Shown: piece by piece, positions 49,490-61,800 of the stretch
Position numbering within the stretch: the first letter of the stretch is position 1
Layout of the letters: each line of letters starts with the position of its first letter
NCBI GenBank assembly: GCA_946803715.1
Contig: CAMPET010000009.1
Span: forward strand, 573,813 to 637,812
Source: Beroe ovata
Taxonomy: Eukaryota; Ctenophora; Nuda; Beroida; Beroidae
Length of the DNA: 64,000 nt
Direction of reading: 5' to 3'
Notes under the pieces: model-generated
What the model was told of the DNA's origin: nothing
Database searches by the model: none
The model's input: the letters and a program-made list of their open reading frames with translations, nothing else
Translations under genes and position numbers: made by a program

Positions 49490-49925
49490 CTTCTTGAAAG
49501 GCTGCTTTCGGAAATAAGTTACTTGAGAAATGAGAAATTCAATTTTGACTGCTCTGTTTTATACAGCAGTTTTACATTCTATATAATGAAGGGCACTGAA
49601 CATTGGTTTATACCATGAAATATTATGTTTGCCCACTTTCATTCGTTGTTTGACTTCGATCTACATTCTATATCTAAACTTTTATCAGTTATCCATGGTA
49701 ACGATGATCAATTGTCATCTTTTGTGTTTCAGGAAGAAGCCTAGACCTCTGGCACCACCTATAATTTGAAAAAACTCCTTTTAGACAAAGATTGTGTTAT
49801 AGAGAGTCTGTTTTGTAAAGAGTTAGTTTGTATCACTCCAACCACTCCAATGAGAAACAATAACTTTTTCATGATTCATAGAATCACAGGCGTCTCCTCG
49901 TCGAAAGGAGTACGCAAGTTATAAT

Positions 49926-52776
49926 TAAACGAGGGTTGATATTTATAGTGTGATAGTAGGAGAGATGATTTGGTGAAAAATTTGTGTCGTAAGTGCTGAT
50001 ACTCAATGCCGATAAAGACTTCATTAGAGACCCTTAAAAAATTTTTTTGTTCTATTTCCATGTAAATACCATGTATTCCCAAGTATTTTTGGACGCTGAA
50101 TCGATTCCCGGTCGAACTTTTGCCCTACTTGCTTCCCTGATGAGCTGTGTGCCATGTGACTTCGAACCTCAAGTCTAAGAAGAAATTGGAATTTATCCAA
50201 CTTTCCCGGCGAGCTAGCTCAAAAATTCCTCCAGATTCGGATTTTGCGTCAAAAAATAGGTTAGAAACACTTAATATTCGTCATCGTCCCGCGAAAGAAA
50301 AATTACCGATTTTGGTGCGTCCCATTGAATTTCGCGTTTTTTCAGGTAATGTTCCCACAGGTTTGAAATCGTGATTTTGGCGTGGTTTTACGCCGAGTAT
50401 GAACTCTTTATGACCGTGATGAGGGTTGATATTTATAGTGTGATAGTAGGAGAGATGATTTGGTGAAAAATTTGTATCGTAAGTGCCGGTAAAGACTTCA
50501 TTAGAGACCCTTAAAAACGGGGTACAAAAGTGTGGGATCAATCACTTCAGTTTTACCAATACTCAGATCAGAAAATCGGGGAAAATTTTTTGTTCTATTT
50601 CCATGTAAATACCATGTATTCCCAAGTATTTTTGGACGCTGAATCGATTCCCGGTCGAACTTTTGCCCTATCTTGCTTCCCTGATGAGCTGTGTGCCATG
50701 TGACTTCGAACCTCAAGTCTAAGGAGAAATTGGAATTTATCCAACTTTCCCGGCGAGCTAGCTCAAAAATTCATCCAGATTCGGATTCTACGTGAAAAAA
50801 TAGGTTAGAAACACTTATTACTCGTCATCGTCCCGCGAAAGAAAAATTACCGATTTTGGTGCGTCCCATTGAATTTCGCGTTTTTGCAGGTAATGTTCCC
50901 ACAGGTTTGAAATCGTGATTTGGGCGTGGTTTTACGCCGAGTATGAACTCTTTATGACCGTGACGAGGGTTGATATTTATAGTGTGATAGTAGGAGAGAT
51001 AATTTGGTGAAAAATTTGTATCGTAAGTGTCGGTAAAGACTTCATTAGAGACCCTTAAAAACGGAGTACAAAAGTGTGGGATCAATCACTTCAATTTTAC
51101 CAATACTCAGATCAGAAAATCGGGGAAAATTTTTTGTTCTATTTCCATGTAAATACCATGTATTCCCAAGTATTTTTGGACGCTGAATCGATTCCCGGTC
51201 GAATTTTGGCCCTATCTTACTTCCCTGATGAGCTGTGTGCCATGTGACTTCGAACCTAAAGTCTAACTCTAAGAAGAAATTGGAATTTATCCAACTTTCC
51301 CGAAGAGCTAGCTCAAAAATTGCTCGAGATTCGGATTCTACGTCAAAAAGTAGGTTAGAAACACTTATTATCAGTCATCGTCCCACGAAAAAAATCTAAC
51401 GATTTTGGTGCGTCCCATTGAATTTCGTGTTTTTGCAGGTAATGTTTCCCAGGGATTTGAAATCATGATTTGGGCGTGGTTTCACAGCGAGTATGAACTC
51501 TTCATGACCGTGACGGGGGTTGATATTTATAGTGTGATAGTAGGAGAGATGATTTGGTGAAAAATTTGTATCGTAAGTGTCGGTAAAGACTTCATTAGAG
51601 ACCCTTAAAAACGGAGTACAAAAGTGTGGGATCAATCACTTCAATTTTACCAATACTCAGATCAGAAAATCGGGGAAAATTTTTTGTTCTATTTCCATGT
51701 AAATACCATGTATTCCCATGTATTTTTGGACGCTGAATCGATTCCCGGTCGAATTTTGGCCCTATCTTGCTTCCCTGATGAGCTGTGTGCCATGTGACTT
51801 CGAACCTCAAGTCTAAGAAGAAATTGGAATTTATCCAACTTTCCCGGCGAGCTAGCTCAAAAATTCATCCAGATTCGGATTCTACGTCAAAAAATAGGTT
51901 AGAAACACTTATTACTCGTCATCGTCCCGCGAAAGAAAAATTACCGATTTTGGTGCGTCCCATTGAATTTCGCGTTTTTGCAGGTAATGTTCCCACAGGT
52001 TTGAAATCGTGATTTGGGCGTGGTTTTACGCCGAGTATGAACTCTTTATGACCGTGACGAGGGTTGATATTTATAGTGTGATAGTAGGAGAGATAATTTG
52101 GTGAAAAATTTGTATCGTAAGTGTCGGTAAAGACTTCATTAGAGACCCTTAAAAACGGAGTACAAAAGTGTGGGATCAATCACTTCAATTTTACCAATAC
52201 TCAGATCAGAAAATCGGGGAAAATTTTTTGTTCTATTTCCATGTAAATACCATGTATTCCCATGTATTTTTGGACGCTGAATCGATTCCCGGTCGAATTT
52301 TGGCCCTATCTTGCTTCCCTGATGAGCTGTGTGCCATGTGACTTCGAACCTCAAGTCTAAGAAGAAATTGGAATTTATCCAACTTTCCCGGCGAGCTAGC
52401 TCAAAAATTCATCCAGATTCGGATTCTACGTCAAAAAATAGGTTAGAAACACTTATTACTCGTCATCGTCCCGCGAAAGAAAAATTACCGATTTTGGTGC
52501 GTCCCATTGAATTTCGCGTTTTTGCAGGTAATGTTCCCACAGGTTTGAAATCGTGATTTGGGCGTGGTTTTACGCCGAGTATGAACTCTTCATGACCGTG
52601 ATGAGGGTTGATATTTATAGTGTGATAGCAGGAGAGATAATTTGGTGAAAAATTTGTATCGTAAGTGTCGGTAAAGACTTCATTAGAGAGCCTTAAAAAC
52701 GGAGTACAAAAGTGTGGGATCAATCACTTCAGTTTTACCAATACTCAGATCAGAAAATCGGGGAAATTTTTTTGTT
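49926..52776. repeat. satellite-like tandem array, period about 544 bp, five to six units
   Basis: Units start with GAGGGTTGATATTTATAGTG near 49931, 50420, 50963, 51510, 52059 and 52603. The first unit lacks about 65 bp; the third is about 550 bp; the units starting at 51510 and 52059 are almost identical. A 75-codon plus-strand frame and an 86-codon minus-strand frame recur because the units are nearly identical. The contig ends inside the last unit at 52776. Confidence 0.93.
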
Positions 52777-52777
52777 N

Positions 52778-54584
52778 ATCATAATTGACTGGACGCGCGC
52801 TATTTCCATATCTCGTTCCGGGAAACATAATTCAACCTCTAAACTGATCATGGTAGTACAATGGTATAGAGTTGTACAAGTACATTACACAGCGAACATG
52901 CTTTACACTCCATAACTGGTTAGGACAAGCACTTCATGGTCGACCTATTCACATAGCAGTAACATTGATCTGATAATTCAAACATTTCCATTTCATTCAA
53001 TTTCGACTTTCACACCCATTTTATGAGTATGACCCTACAATGCAAGTTTGAAACCCTTGAGTTTGGTCAGGGTCAGGGTTTGGAAGTATCCTGTGGGTTA
53101 GGGTTCGGGATGGGTCAGGAAACCGAAAAAACCTTAATCACGTGATAAGATAAGGACCAATAATCCGCGCCGCGCGTCTCCGTGGCCTGGTTTTTACATA
53201 ATCTTTCACTGAAATTTCATGTTTCAGATCTGAAACTTCAGATCGAGTTAATAAGGGGGCGCTTGGCCGCGCGCGAGAAACATGTTCCCGCGCTGCGTGA
53301 CCCAAATACTCCGCGCGCCCTGCGCGTCTCCTTGCTAGTTCTACGACTTTTCAGAACACAACGTAGAATACAGAATAGAGGCGCGCAACCTGTGCAAACT
53401 GCACAGAGTATACTGAGAACAACCGTCATTTGACAATGGCGGAATTGTCAAATCAAGTCTGGTCAGTAGTCCTGCACTTGTCGAAAATTTACGTGCGCGT
53501 GCAGCGCAACATTATTCTATAATACATGTTTTGGCTTTTCACTTTTGATGAAACGTTCCAAATTTTTTAAAGAAGAAGTTGTCCGGCGTTGCTGGATGTT
53601 ATCTGTTCACTATTTCTTGCGGCGCTTGCAACGAAATTTTCGACAGGGGCTAGGCTATCATCGACAGCCAAAGCACAAAGGGGGAGTGTACATGTAGTAA
53701 AAAATTTGTATCTCCAAATTTTATCCGAACATGAGTTGATATATACAATAGCATTTTATTAAATAAATTATTACATTTAACTGATATGTGTACACAAAAG
53801 AAAGGTATATTTTCCTTCGATCCATATGCCTTTTCTAATCCATGTGTACACATACACATAAATAAGGTTTTAATAAGAAGGTAGATTTTAGTCCAAAAAG
53901 TTGTATTTAACAACTTGTATCCAAATAATGCTGCGGAAAATTACACTATCACCCGTCATGGACTGGAATTATTGTTGTGTATGGTAATCAATAATTGATC
54001 ATTGATGATGATTATCCATGCATGTAGTCTACAATAAACAAGTTTTTAGAGAAGATACGATCTCTTTCCGGTAGATAGCGCGCAACAACATTAGTAGGCA
54101 GCTTAATGTTGTTGCTTTGGTTTGACAATGCTGCCTTTCCTATACAGGTGCGTGCGGTTGAGACTGTCTCAGTCAGTGCCGCATTCCTACTGGCACAAAA
54201 AAATCCCCAAATTAACTTTATTAGTGGTCAAGCATTGGAATGGTATAGTGAGTAGTTCTGTATAATGGGATGAAGTTAACCGAAACTGGTAACAAGCAAT
54301 TAACATATTCATGGACGTTGTAAAATATCCCTTATATATTCGGTTTCAGAGTAGATGGATTGTTAAATCCTCCACCTTCGGTCTCGGATTCAACTCCAAT
54401 TATCAGCTCAGGCTTCGCCCTTGACAGATAATTCTGCCATCCACTCCTAAACCTTATGAATGAAGACTATATTTATTATTTTTAATTACAGCATGATCGA
54501 TGAATGAGATATCCATTTCTCAGTACCAGTTATTGAAACTTATACCTAATGCCCTGATCTCCTAAGGAGAATGTGAGTTTGTAA
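52778..54584. other. spacer upstream of ELMOD3
   Basis: Holds an inverted copy of the GC-rich dispersed repeat (about 53160-53420). Otherwise it is AT-rich without a recognised gene. Its last part must contain the ELMOD3 5' region. Confidence 0.5.
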
Positions 54585-55847
54585 ATGACTGATCCAGATG
54601 ATGATGTATGGGATAAAGCGAGTGAAACAGCATTAGCAAATTTGACCAGTCCACAAATTGCTGCTGAAGACCCTGACTTTGATGAATTTGATGATGGAAT
54701 ACCAACAACCAGTGATTTCAAAAAGGGAACTGCTCTCAAACTTAGAGACAACTCTGGACCTTGCAGTATTCTTTCACACTCCAGTTGTAATTCATTGAAT
54801 GGCCTTGTTGTTAAAGAGTTGAATACATCTATTCCCAAGAAAGTTATCAATTCTGTGGAGCTTGCTAATCTTAAGACCAGTCAATCTAACTTAGATCACA
54901 AAAAATATATGCCTGACAAAATACATAATTTGAATAATATCTCCAGAGATTCATCTGTCAATAATGATTTGAATTCTTTGTGCAATTCTAATAGCATAAT
55001 TAATGACCTGAACATAATTGGAGACTCTATCAGATACCAAGGAACCCCTGACTCTGAACTATCTGTGAAGAATGTAGGGTATGAATGGGAAGGACTTGAA
55101 CGACAGTTAAAGAGTTCTGACTCTAAAACAAATGAATCTTCCTTGGTACTATCAACTCCCCTATTCTCATACCAGGAGGCTGTACAGCATTTTCAAAGCC
55201 TTGACTTGAGTATTTATGAACCCAATATCGTAACAAAGCTGCACTCAAATGGTTTTGTCAATCTGTTTGTACAAATAATAGGACCACCACGGTTAAGAAG
55301 AGACTTGAAAGCTGAAAAAAATTTCATATTCTGTCTTGCTCAATGTCAATTTGACAATGAAGATCCCAGGGATTTCCAAATTTTGATGACAATCTATAAA
55401 TCTTTGACAGGGACTACACTAGATCCTTCTCGTTTTGGTTCCCACTGGCAAGACATTGGCTTTCAAGGCAATGATCCTGCAACTGATTTAAGGGGGACAG
55501 GAATGCTCAGCTTGTTGGCAATTCTCTTTTTAGTACGAGAGCAAAAGGGGCTAGCTCAAAAACTATTCACTCTCTCACAACATGAGGTGCAAAACTTTCC
55601 TTTCTGTATATTCATGATAAATATCACCAGAATAGTGCTAGTTGCTCTGAGGAATGGGTTTCTGAATAAAGAGTGCAATAAAAGGTTGGCAATATTACCC
55701 ATCTTCTGTGATATGTTTACATCATTGTGTTATGAGCATTATAACATCTGGAAGCTAGGCAAGACTATCAAGGACTCTGGATTTGTTATAAAGCGTTTAG
55801 AAGAAAAGACTAAGTCATCCTCATTATGCTCTGAACTAACAACGAAT
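54585..55847 (+). CDS. ELMOD3: ELMO domain-containing protein 3, 3' truncated by contig end
   Basis: 421 residues are open from ATG 54585 to the single N at 55848, without introns. A disordered N-terminal part rich in Asp, Asn and Ser (about 1-190) precedes a conserved half: EAVQHFQSLDLS, GPPRLRRDLKAEKNFIFCLA, then the ELMO domain with DPRDFQILMTIYKSLTG, HWQDIGFQGNDPATDLRGTG and FPFCIFMINIT. The order and the pre-domain segment match ELMOD3 rather than ELMOD1/2 or ELMO1-3. ELMOD proteins are GTPase-activating proteins for Arl2/Arf; the Arg in TDLRGTG falls in the conserved ELMOD GAP region. The C-terminal residues after the N are unknown. Confidence 0.9.
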
Positions 55848-55848
55848 N

Positions 55849-57741
55849 ACGTCCTGGATCCTTTCCACTGAGCTCATTACCCGGCCACTTAGAATGAACA
55901 TTCTCTCCTTTTCTGTGATATAATCTGTGGTATCAAAATAGCCAATAAGAGCTTTTCAGTTTTCACCCCTTCCTCCCACGCCAGTTCTTCTTGTGACTAT
56001 TATTGGCTTGCTGCGGTAAGTCACACAATATTGTTCACACACAAAGTCTGACACCATACTGGGGTATGTGGTATCCCACATTCATTGTTAAGTATATTGT
56101 TTAGTGCCCCATGCCTATCGTGGACAACCCAACTGTCGCCTCAAGAATACGAGGGTTAATAAGGGAGAGAAGGGATTTGGTTTGGTCTAGGTAGATGCTC
56201 TTGTTTCTTCGATATGTGCTCAGTGAGCAGTCAGTGAGCAGTAAGTGAGCAGTCAGTGAGCAGTCAGTGAGCAGTCACTGCTCACAAAGTCGTTAATTCA
56301 CTAGATTTACCCCAAGATATACCGAGAGAGTTTGTATATGCCAGCTCGGTGTTGACTCTCGCATGCAATGAAGTCACACGTGATGTGACAGCGTTGCTAT
56401 GCGATGTCACGTGTCAAGTGTCCCGAATCACGTGCTTAAAACGTGTCTTGTTATGAGCTTACGTTTATTGTTCTAACTCCGGCTATTATAAATGATGCAT
56501 TGTCGGGTCGTGCAAAGGTTACAGACTATTTAGAGAGAGGAAGACAGTACTCGCTTCAAGGAGGATCTTGGCTTTGTTTGAGTGATTACAATCCTTGCAA
56601 TGTCCAGTACCCAACGATTACAGCTTTAATTCAAATTCTTGTTAAGTCTTCAAGGAATGTGTAGGGTATCCATTCTCATCTGAAATTGGATCAGAATTTT
56701 TGGTCATGGGTTTTCGGTTTGACCTTCTTGATATACTCGTCTTTTTGTACTCTTCCTAGATTTATGGAAGGCTACGCTTCTTCTTGACCTCTTCGTAGCA
56801 TCCTAAACAGAGAACAAAAGCTGAAGAATACTGTAGTCGAAAAACACATTTGCGCAAATCATACAAGTATACCCAAACAAAAGAAATGAGAAGAGTTTTT
56901 ATGAGGATTTCCCGCCTGAGGAATATTATAGTATACAGCAGCACGCGCTTTATAATATCGATCATACACACACGATATGACAATGACATACGAGTATGCC
57001 ATCTACTGCTGCGCGTCATGCACAGGATATACTGATCTCTTCGACTCTGGAAGTAGTCTGCTCCTTCGTTCCGCCCATATTAGTCCATTGATAATCTGTA
57101 GAATATTCCTTGACCATGATATATCCCTCAGATATGCTGTGTGCTGCCTCGCGTTGTTTATCCCAGATTTTCCATCTTAATTCAAGCTTGTTCTCCCTTT
57201 TACCAAGATTATAATCGTATCTGTAGCTTTGTTAGAAATGTGGATCATAGTCTCCTGGCACTAGCAGCTTATCTTGATTGTACTCCTCTAGATCTGATGA
57301 ATTGGCGGATCTTTTGTGTCATCTCAATCATCATTCACATTCACCCTGGTGGTTGCCATTGTTCACATTGTTTCAGTAGACACATTGACAGTAGACACAA
57401 TTTCTCATTGTATCAGTCCTCATGATAACATCTTCCCATATATTGACATATTGTGTTGAACTGATCGATCTTTAGACGTATGTATCTACCTATTCTCTCA
57501 TAATTTTTGTGTCAAGTCATTCCCTGTCTATACTCTGTCGTTAACTGCTGAGAAATGGGATTGACTGATAAATAGCGCTTCTCCGATATCATTATTCTCG
57601 ATCTTTCTTAGCTGAACGGCGTTTTGCTGTAATTATAACTGCGAAGAAAATTAGCTGAATCGACTTCACATCTTTTCCGAGTAGGTCGTGAAAATTAGAA
57701 CTGTTCTGAGTGAGTCATTCAGTAATTTTCTACGATAATGG
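55849..57741. other. contig without a recognised gene
   Basis: A contig between two single Ns. A donor-like CTGCG|GTAAGT near 56015 could end a 5' UTR exon, but nothing connects to it. A frame at 56443-56664 has no family similarity that I see. Confidence 0.4.
56213..56288. repeat. AGTCAGTGAGC tandem
   Basis: About six 10- to 11-bp units ending in an inverted CACTGCTCAC. Confidence 0.9.
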
Positions 57742-57742
57742 N

Positions 57743-58081
57743 GACCTGTCTGAGTCAACAAAAAATGAATGCAAGGACTTAATAGACGGAAAATTTGATG
57801 AGCTAGCAAATATTTTTGAGAAACTGGGTAGTGAGTTTGATGATTTGCTTGAGTCTTCTGAAAGTAATGGCGACGTCAGTGAAGATGAAAGTGAGGAGGG
57901 AGATGATACTGCAAATGATGATTACTCTGAAAGAAAACCTGAGGATTCATTTGAACAAGATAGCGATACAGAGAGTGGAGATGCGGACAAAACTGATGAT
58001 GAAGAGGTTACAGGATCAGCTCATACAGATAATAACGGCGAATATGATAGTGATTCAGATGATGTTATTTTCTCAGAATAG
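57743..58081 (+). CDS. C-terminal end of a highly acidic protein, 5' partial
   Basis: 112 residues are open from the contig start to a stop at 58079-58081. A short helical-looking stretch (KFDELANIFEKLGSEFDDLL) is followed by about 70 residues dominated by D, E and S (ESEEGDDTANDDYSERKPED). I do not recognise it. It could be a host gene's 3' end or a gene of the neighbouring polymerase element, which is convergent with it. Confidence 0.5.
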   Translation, partial: DLSESTKNECKDLIDGKFDELANIFEKLGSEFDDLLESSESNGDVSEDESEEGDDTANDDYSERKPEDSFEQDSDTESGDADKTDDEEVTGSAHTDNNGEYDSDSDDVIFSE

Positions 58082-58159
58082 ACTACAAGGACGTTTTGTT
58101 AGATTTATTTTTACGCCACTCTAAATCATTCTTACCTTGAAACGTATTTTTTCGTGTGT

Positions 58160-58700
58160 ACTGTCAGATAGGATTGATTATATGATAATTATGACATCAT
58201 TAATGGCATAAAATGATAATAATGTTATCATTAATGACAATAATGATACCATTAATGACGCAAAATGATAATTTATGATAATGACATCATTAATGACATG
58301 AAATGATAATGACATCATCAATGACATGAAATGATACCTATCATTATAAATGATAATAATGACATGAAATAATAATGAATAATGATGTTATCATTAATGA
58401 CAACAATGATACCATTGATGACGTGAAATGATAATTATGAAATCATTAATGACGTAAAATGATAATAATGACATCATTAATGAGGTAAAATGATAATAAT
58501 GTCATCATCAATGTCATGAAATGTTAATGACATCATTAATGTCATGACATGATAATAATGACATCATTAATGATAATAATGACATCATTAATGATAATAA
58601 TGATATCATTAATGATAATAATGATATCATTAATGATAATAATGACATCATTAATGATAATAATGACATCATTAATAACATCATAATAAATTTCAATGAG
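58160..58700. repeat. ATGATAATAATGACATCATTA minisatellite
   Basis: More than 500 bp of TGATAATAATGACATCATTAA-like units, irregular on the left and regular 24-bp units on the right. It is self-complementary in part (ATGACATCAT). Confidence 0.9.
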
Positions 58701-58845
58701 AGAATGCTGATATTGAGCCCAGGGGGAGCTGGCGGTATTCCAACAAGTAAGGAGAGAATAAAACTATCATTAATCATAAAATATGTCAATATATAACGCG
58801 TACCTACATCATACATTGTGAATAAACCCTTAAAATAGCCAAAAT

Positions 58846-61800
58846 TTATTCAAAAAGTCTAAAGTGACCGTAACTCAATGTGTCTATGCCATTGTCCATG
58901 ATGAACTTCTTGTCGTCATATGCATAGAGAGAACGCTTCTTCACTTCAATGCTAAACAGTTTTCTTCCAAATGATCGGATGGAACGATTCACACATGATG
59001 TCGCACCACACTTTGATAGCACTGATAGAAAGTCCTCGTGTGTAATTTTCTTCTTTGCTGCCTTTGAAACACCCTTTGCAGTAGCAGAGTGTCCTTCAAG
59101 GCAGGCATCAGAACAAGTGTGGGAACTCTCATAAGATCTCTGACAGGAAAGTGCCTCCGTCTTCAGTGAATACATTTTAGGCTTCAGAGCCACAACCTCT
59201 TTTATAATATCACTGGGTTTCTCGTCAGAAAACTTTCCAGGCACTTTCTTATGGGTAGGAGAAAAGAATTTTCCCAACACTGTCTTTTCACCATAGCCAG
59301 ACAAATCCATGTGGTCGCTCAGCCCAAAAAGATCAGCATAGCCATCCTCAGTTTGAACAGCATAAATGAAACTGTCGGTATCACTAAGGATCAGTTTTAT
59401 GCGTTCTTTGTAATATGGCTTCAGGACATTGTACCAAAAGTCACCCATTATACATTTGGCATTTTCCAACACCATGAAACCACACATAATGGGCTTGTTC
59501 AGTAATACAATCTTCTTCTGAGACTGCACCAAAGATATGTCCTTATCCAAGACTTGGAATCCCTTATACTGTGGCTTAGCAATCGCCTTCAGTGCCTTCT
59601 TCTCATCCATTATCACCGAGACATTTGTTCTCTTTCGAATGTCTTCAATAAACTTGCCATAAATCGCATTGTTGCAGAGTTTGAAAAAGTCAGATTTGAA
59701 TTTTGACTTTGACTCTTGGCGTTTCCTGGAGTTGAAGTCGATATACTCTTTTAGGAAGCACCTTTGATCAGCGGTGAGAACCCTGTGAATTTTCTTCAAA
59801 ATCAGACCGTGACTGATACAGAGTTTTAAATTTCTCAGTGATATCACGTATCTCATTTTGTCAGTCAAGTCAGGACAAAGTTTCGTGCTCGGGGTAAACT
59901 TGTCCTGCACATTTTCGAGACATTTCCTGTTAAATTCCGAAATTTGATGATCTTGTATGGTCTTTCTTTCCACAGCAAGGGGATAGTCAGTGTGGTCATC
60001 ATGCAGGTGGGCTGGATACTCTAGATCCACTTCCAATATGAAGCATGTGTTACCATCAGGATCGAGGGTCATGATGTCAAGTCTAGCGATTTCATCATCC
60101 TGTAGCCACTGATAGTTCCCCGTGGGAAGCGCTCTAGACATTGATGCTCCATACAAGTTATTGGCATCAACATAATGAATGAAGGTAGATGGTTCCTCAG
60201 ACTGATAATCTGATAGATACTNGTGACTGATACAGAGTTGTAAATTTCTCAGTGATATAACGTATTTCATTTTGTCAGTCAAGTCAGGACAAAGTTTTGT
60301 GCTTGGGCTAAACTTATCCTGCACATTTTCCAGACATTTCTTGTTAAAGTCTGATATTTGATGCCCGTGTATGGTTTTTCTCTCCACAGCAAGGGGATAG
60401 TCAGTGTGGTCATCATGCAGATGGGCTGGATACTCTAGATCTACTTCCAATACGAAGCATGTGTTACCATCAGGATCGAGAGCCATGATGTCAAGTCCAG
60501 AGATTTCATCATCCTGCAGCCACTGATAGTTCCCCGTGGGAAGCGCTCTAGACATGGATGCTCCATACAAGTTATTAGCATCAACATAGTGGATGAAGGT
60601 AGATGGTTCCTCCGACTGATAGTCTGATAGATACTTATTATTTGCTGTGAAATGTCTATGATTGATTGTGCACACTCCTCCACGAATATTGTCCTCTACC
60701 ATGGTGTACATATCAACATCACTGATCAACTCTATCTTTACCTCAGTCATTTTTAGCATAGCATCCCATGTGAAGGCAGGTAGTGACACATAATGACAAG
60801 GGTCAAGCTCATAGTAGCTCAGGCAGAGCTCTCGAAAATGCTCAAATATGTCACAAAGCAAGACAGCATCTGTTTTGACATATAGCTCCATATAGTCTTT
60901 CAGGTTTTCACATTCGAACTGGGAGTATATTGTCTTGCCTCTAGAGTAATCTTCGTCAGAGATGTTCTCATCTTTCAGCTTGTTATAAAATGCCTCTTTA
61001 GGAGGAAATTGTGTCTGACTCAAGACTGAAAACGACGAGGCATAGTCATAGAAGAAGACCCCTTTCTTTGTCAGCGCCTTATAGTTTTTGGGGAACTCTG
61101 CTTTCAGTCTTTTGAATGCATTTATATCGGACTTTATCAAATCGTCAGAAAGTTTGTCAAGTGACGATGAAAGGAAGGCAAAGCTATCTAGGAAGGTGAA
61201 CTGGTCTGTGAAGATAGCTTTGAACTTTTCCAGATTTTCTGGGATAACATCGATTCTATCTGAGCATTTTATCAAGTCCAGTAGGAACAAATTCATGTCA
61301 TAGGACTTTAGATTGTGGCAAAATGCTGGGACTTTCCTAGTCCTGTTGAAAAAGTTAATGTTGCAACTGTTACAAGCTGCACCTCTGTAATTGTCTGTCT
61401 CTTTACTGTGGTCATGGTCCTTTACTGGATAATTCTTATCTGATTCCCAGTCTAGCTCCTTCTTACAGATGTGACAATGAGTGGCAGAGGCAAATGAATC
61501 TTCATCTTCCGGGGTCATGTCAATCTTGTATTGGTGATTCTCATAACAATCCATCATGACCTCATGAATTCGATCTAGATTATCAAGAAATGCTGCTATC
61601 ACTTCATCAGGATTCTCGCTACTGAAAACTACAGTCTCCTCCTCATAATCTTCAAACTCTGACTTGGTTATGATACAGAAACTACAAGGCACATGTTTCT
61701 GGTACCTCCTTGTTTTGGTGTCACTCTCTTCCTTATTATCAACTGGCACTGTTATGCATTCAAAATCAAAATAGACTGCAAACAGCTTTTTGTCCTTCTT

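Larger units (their letters stand above)
47190..49930 (-). repeat. tandem duplication of the secreted repeat-peptide locus
   Basis: Flank and coding sequence repeat in order: 47190-47723 resembles 48822-49230 and 48111-48605 resembles 49387-49925. Shared landmarks include CTACCAGCCACGTGACTACC, GGACTTATATTACAAGACAT and CGTCGAAAGGAGTACGCAAG. The first copy has the N gap. Confidence 0.85.

Noticed and set aside
49926-52776. Repeated 75- and 86-codon frames in the satellite as a gene family
   Set aside because: Overlapping frames on both strands exist only because the units are nearly identical, and some units carry stops or frame shifts. No start context or signal sequence.
49926-52776. CRISPR-like array
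   Set aside because: Units of about 544 bp with no short repeat/spacer alternation, in a eukaryotic genome.
54240-54402. tRNA-like A-box (TGGTATAGTGAG) and B-box-like GGATTCAACTCC, possible SINE
   Set aside because: The boxes are too far apart and no cloverleaf can be drawn; no poly(A) tail or second copy seen.
56443-56664. 74-codon plus-strand frame
   Set aside because: No recognisable domain, no splice support, no neighbouring exon.
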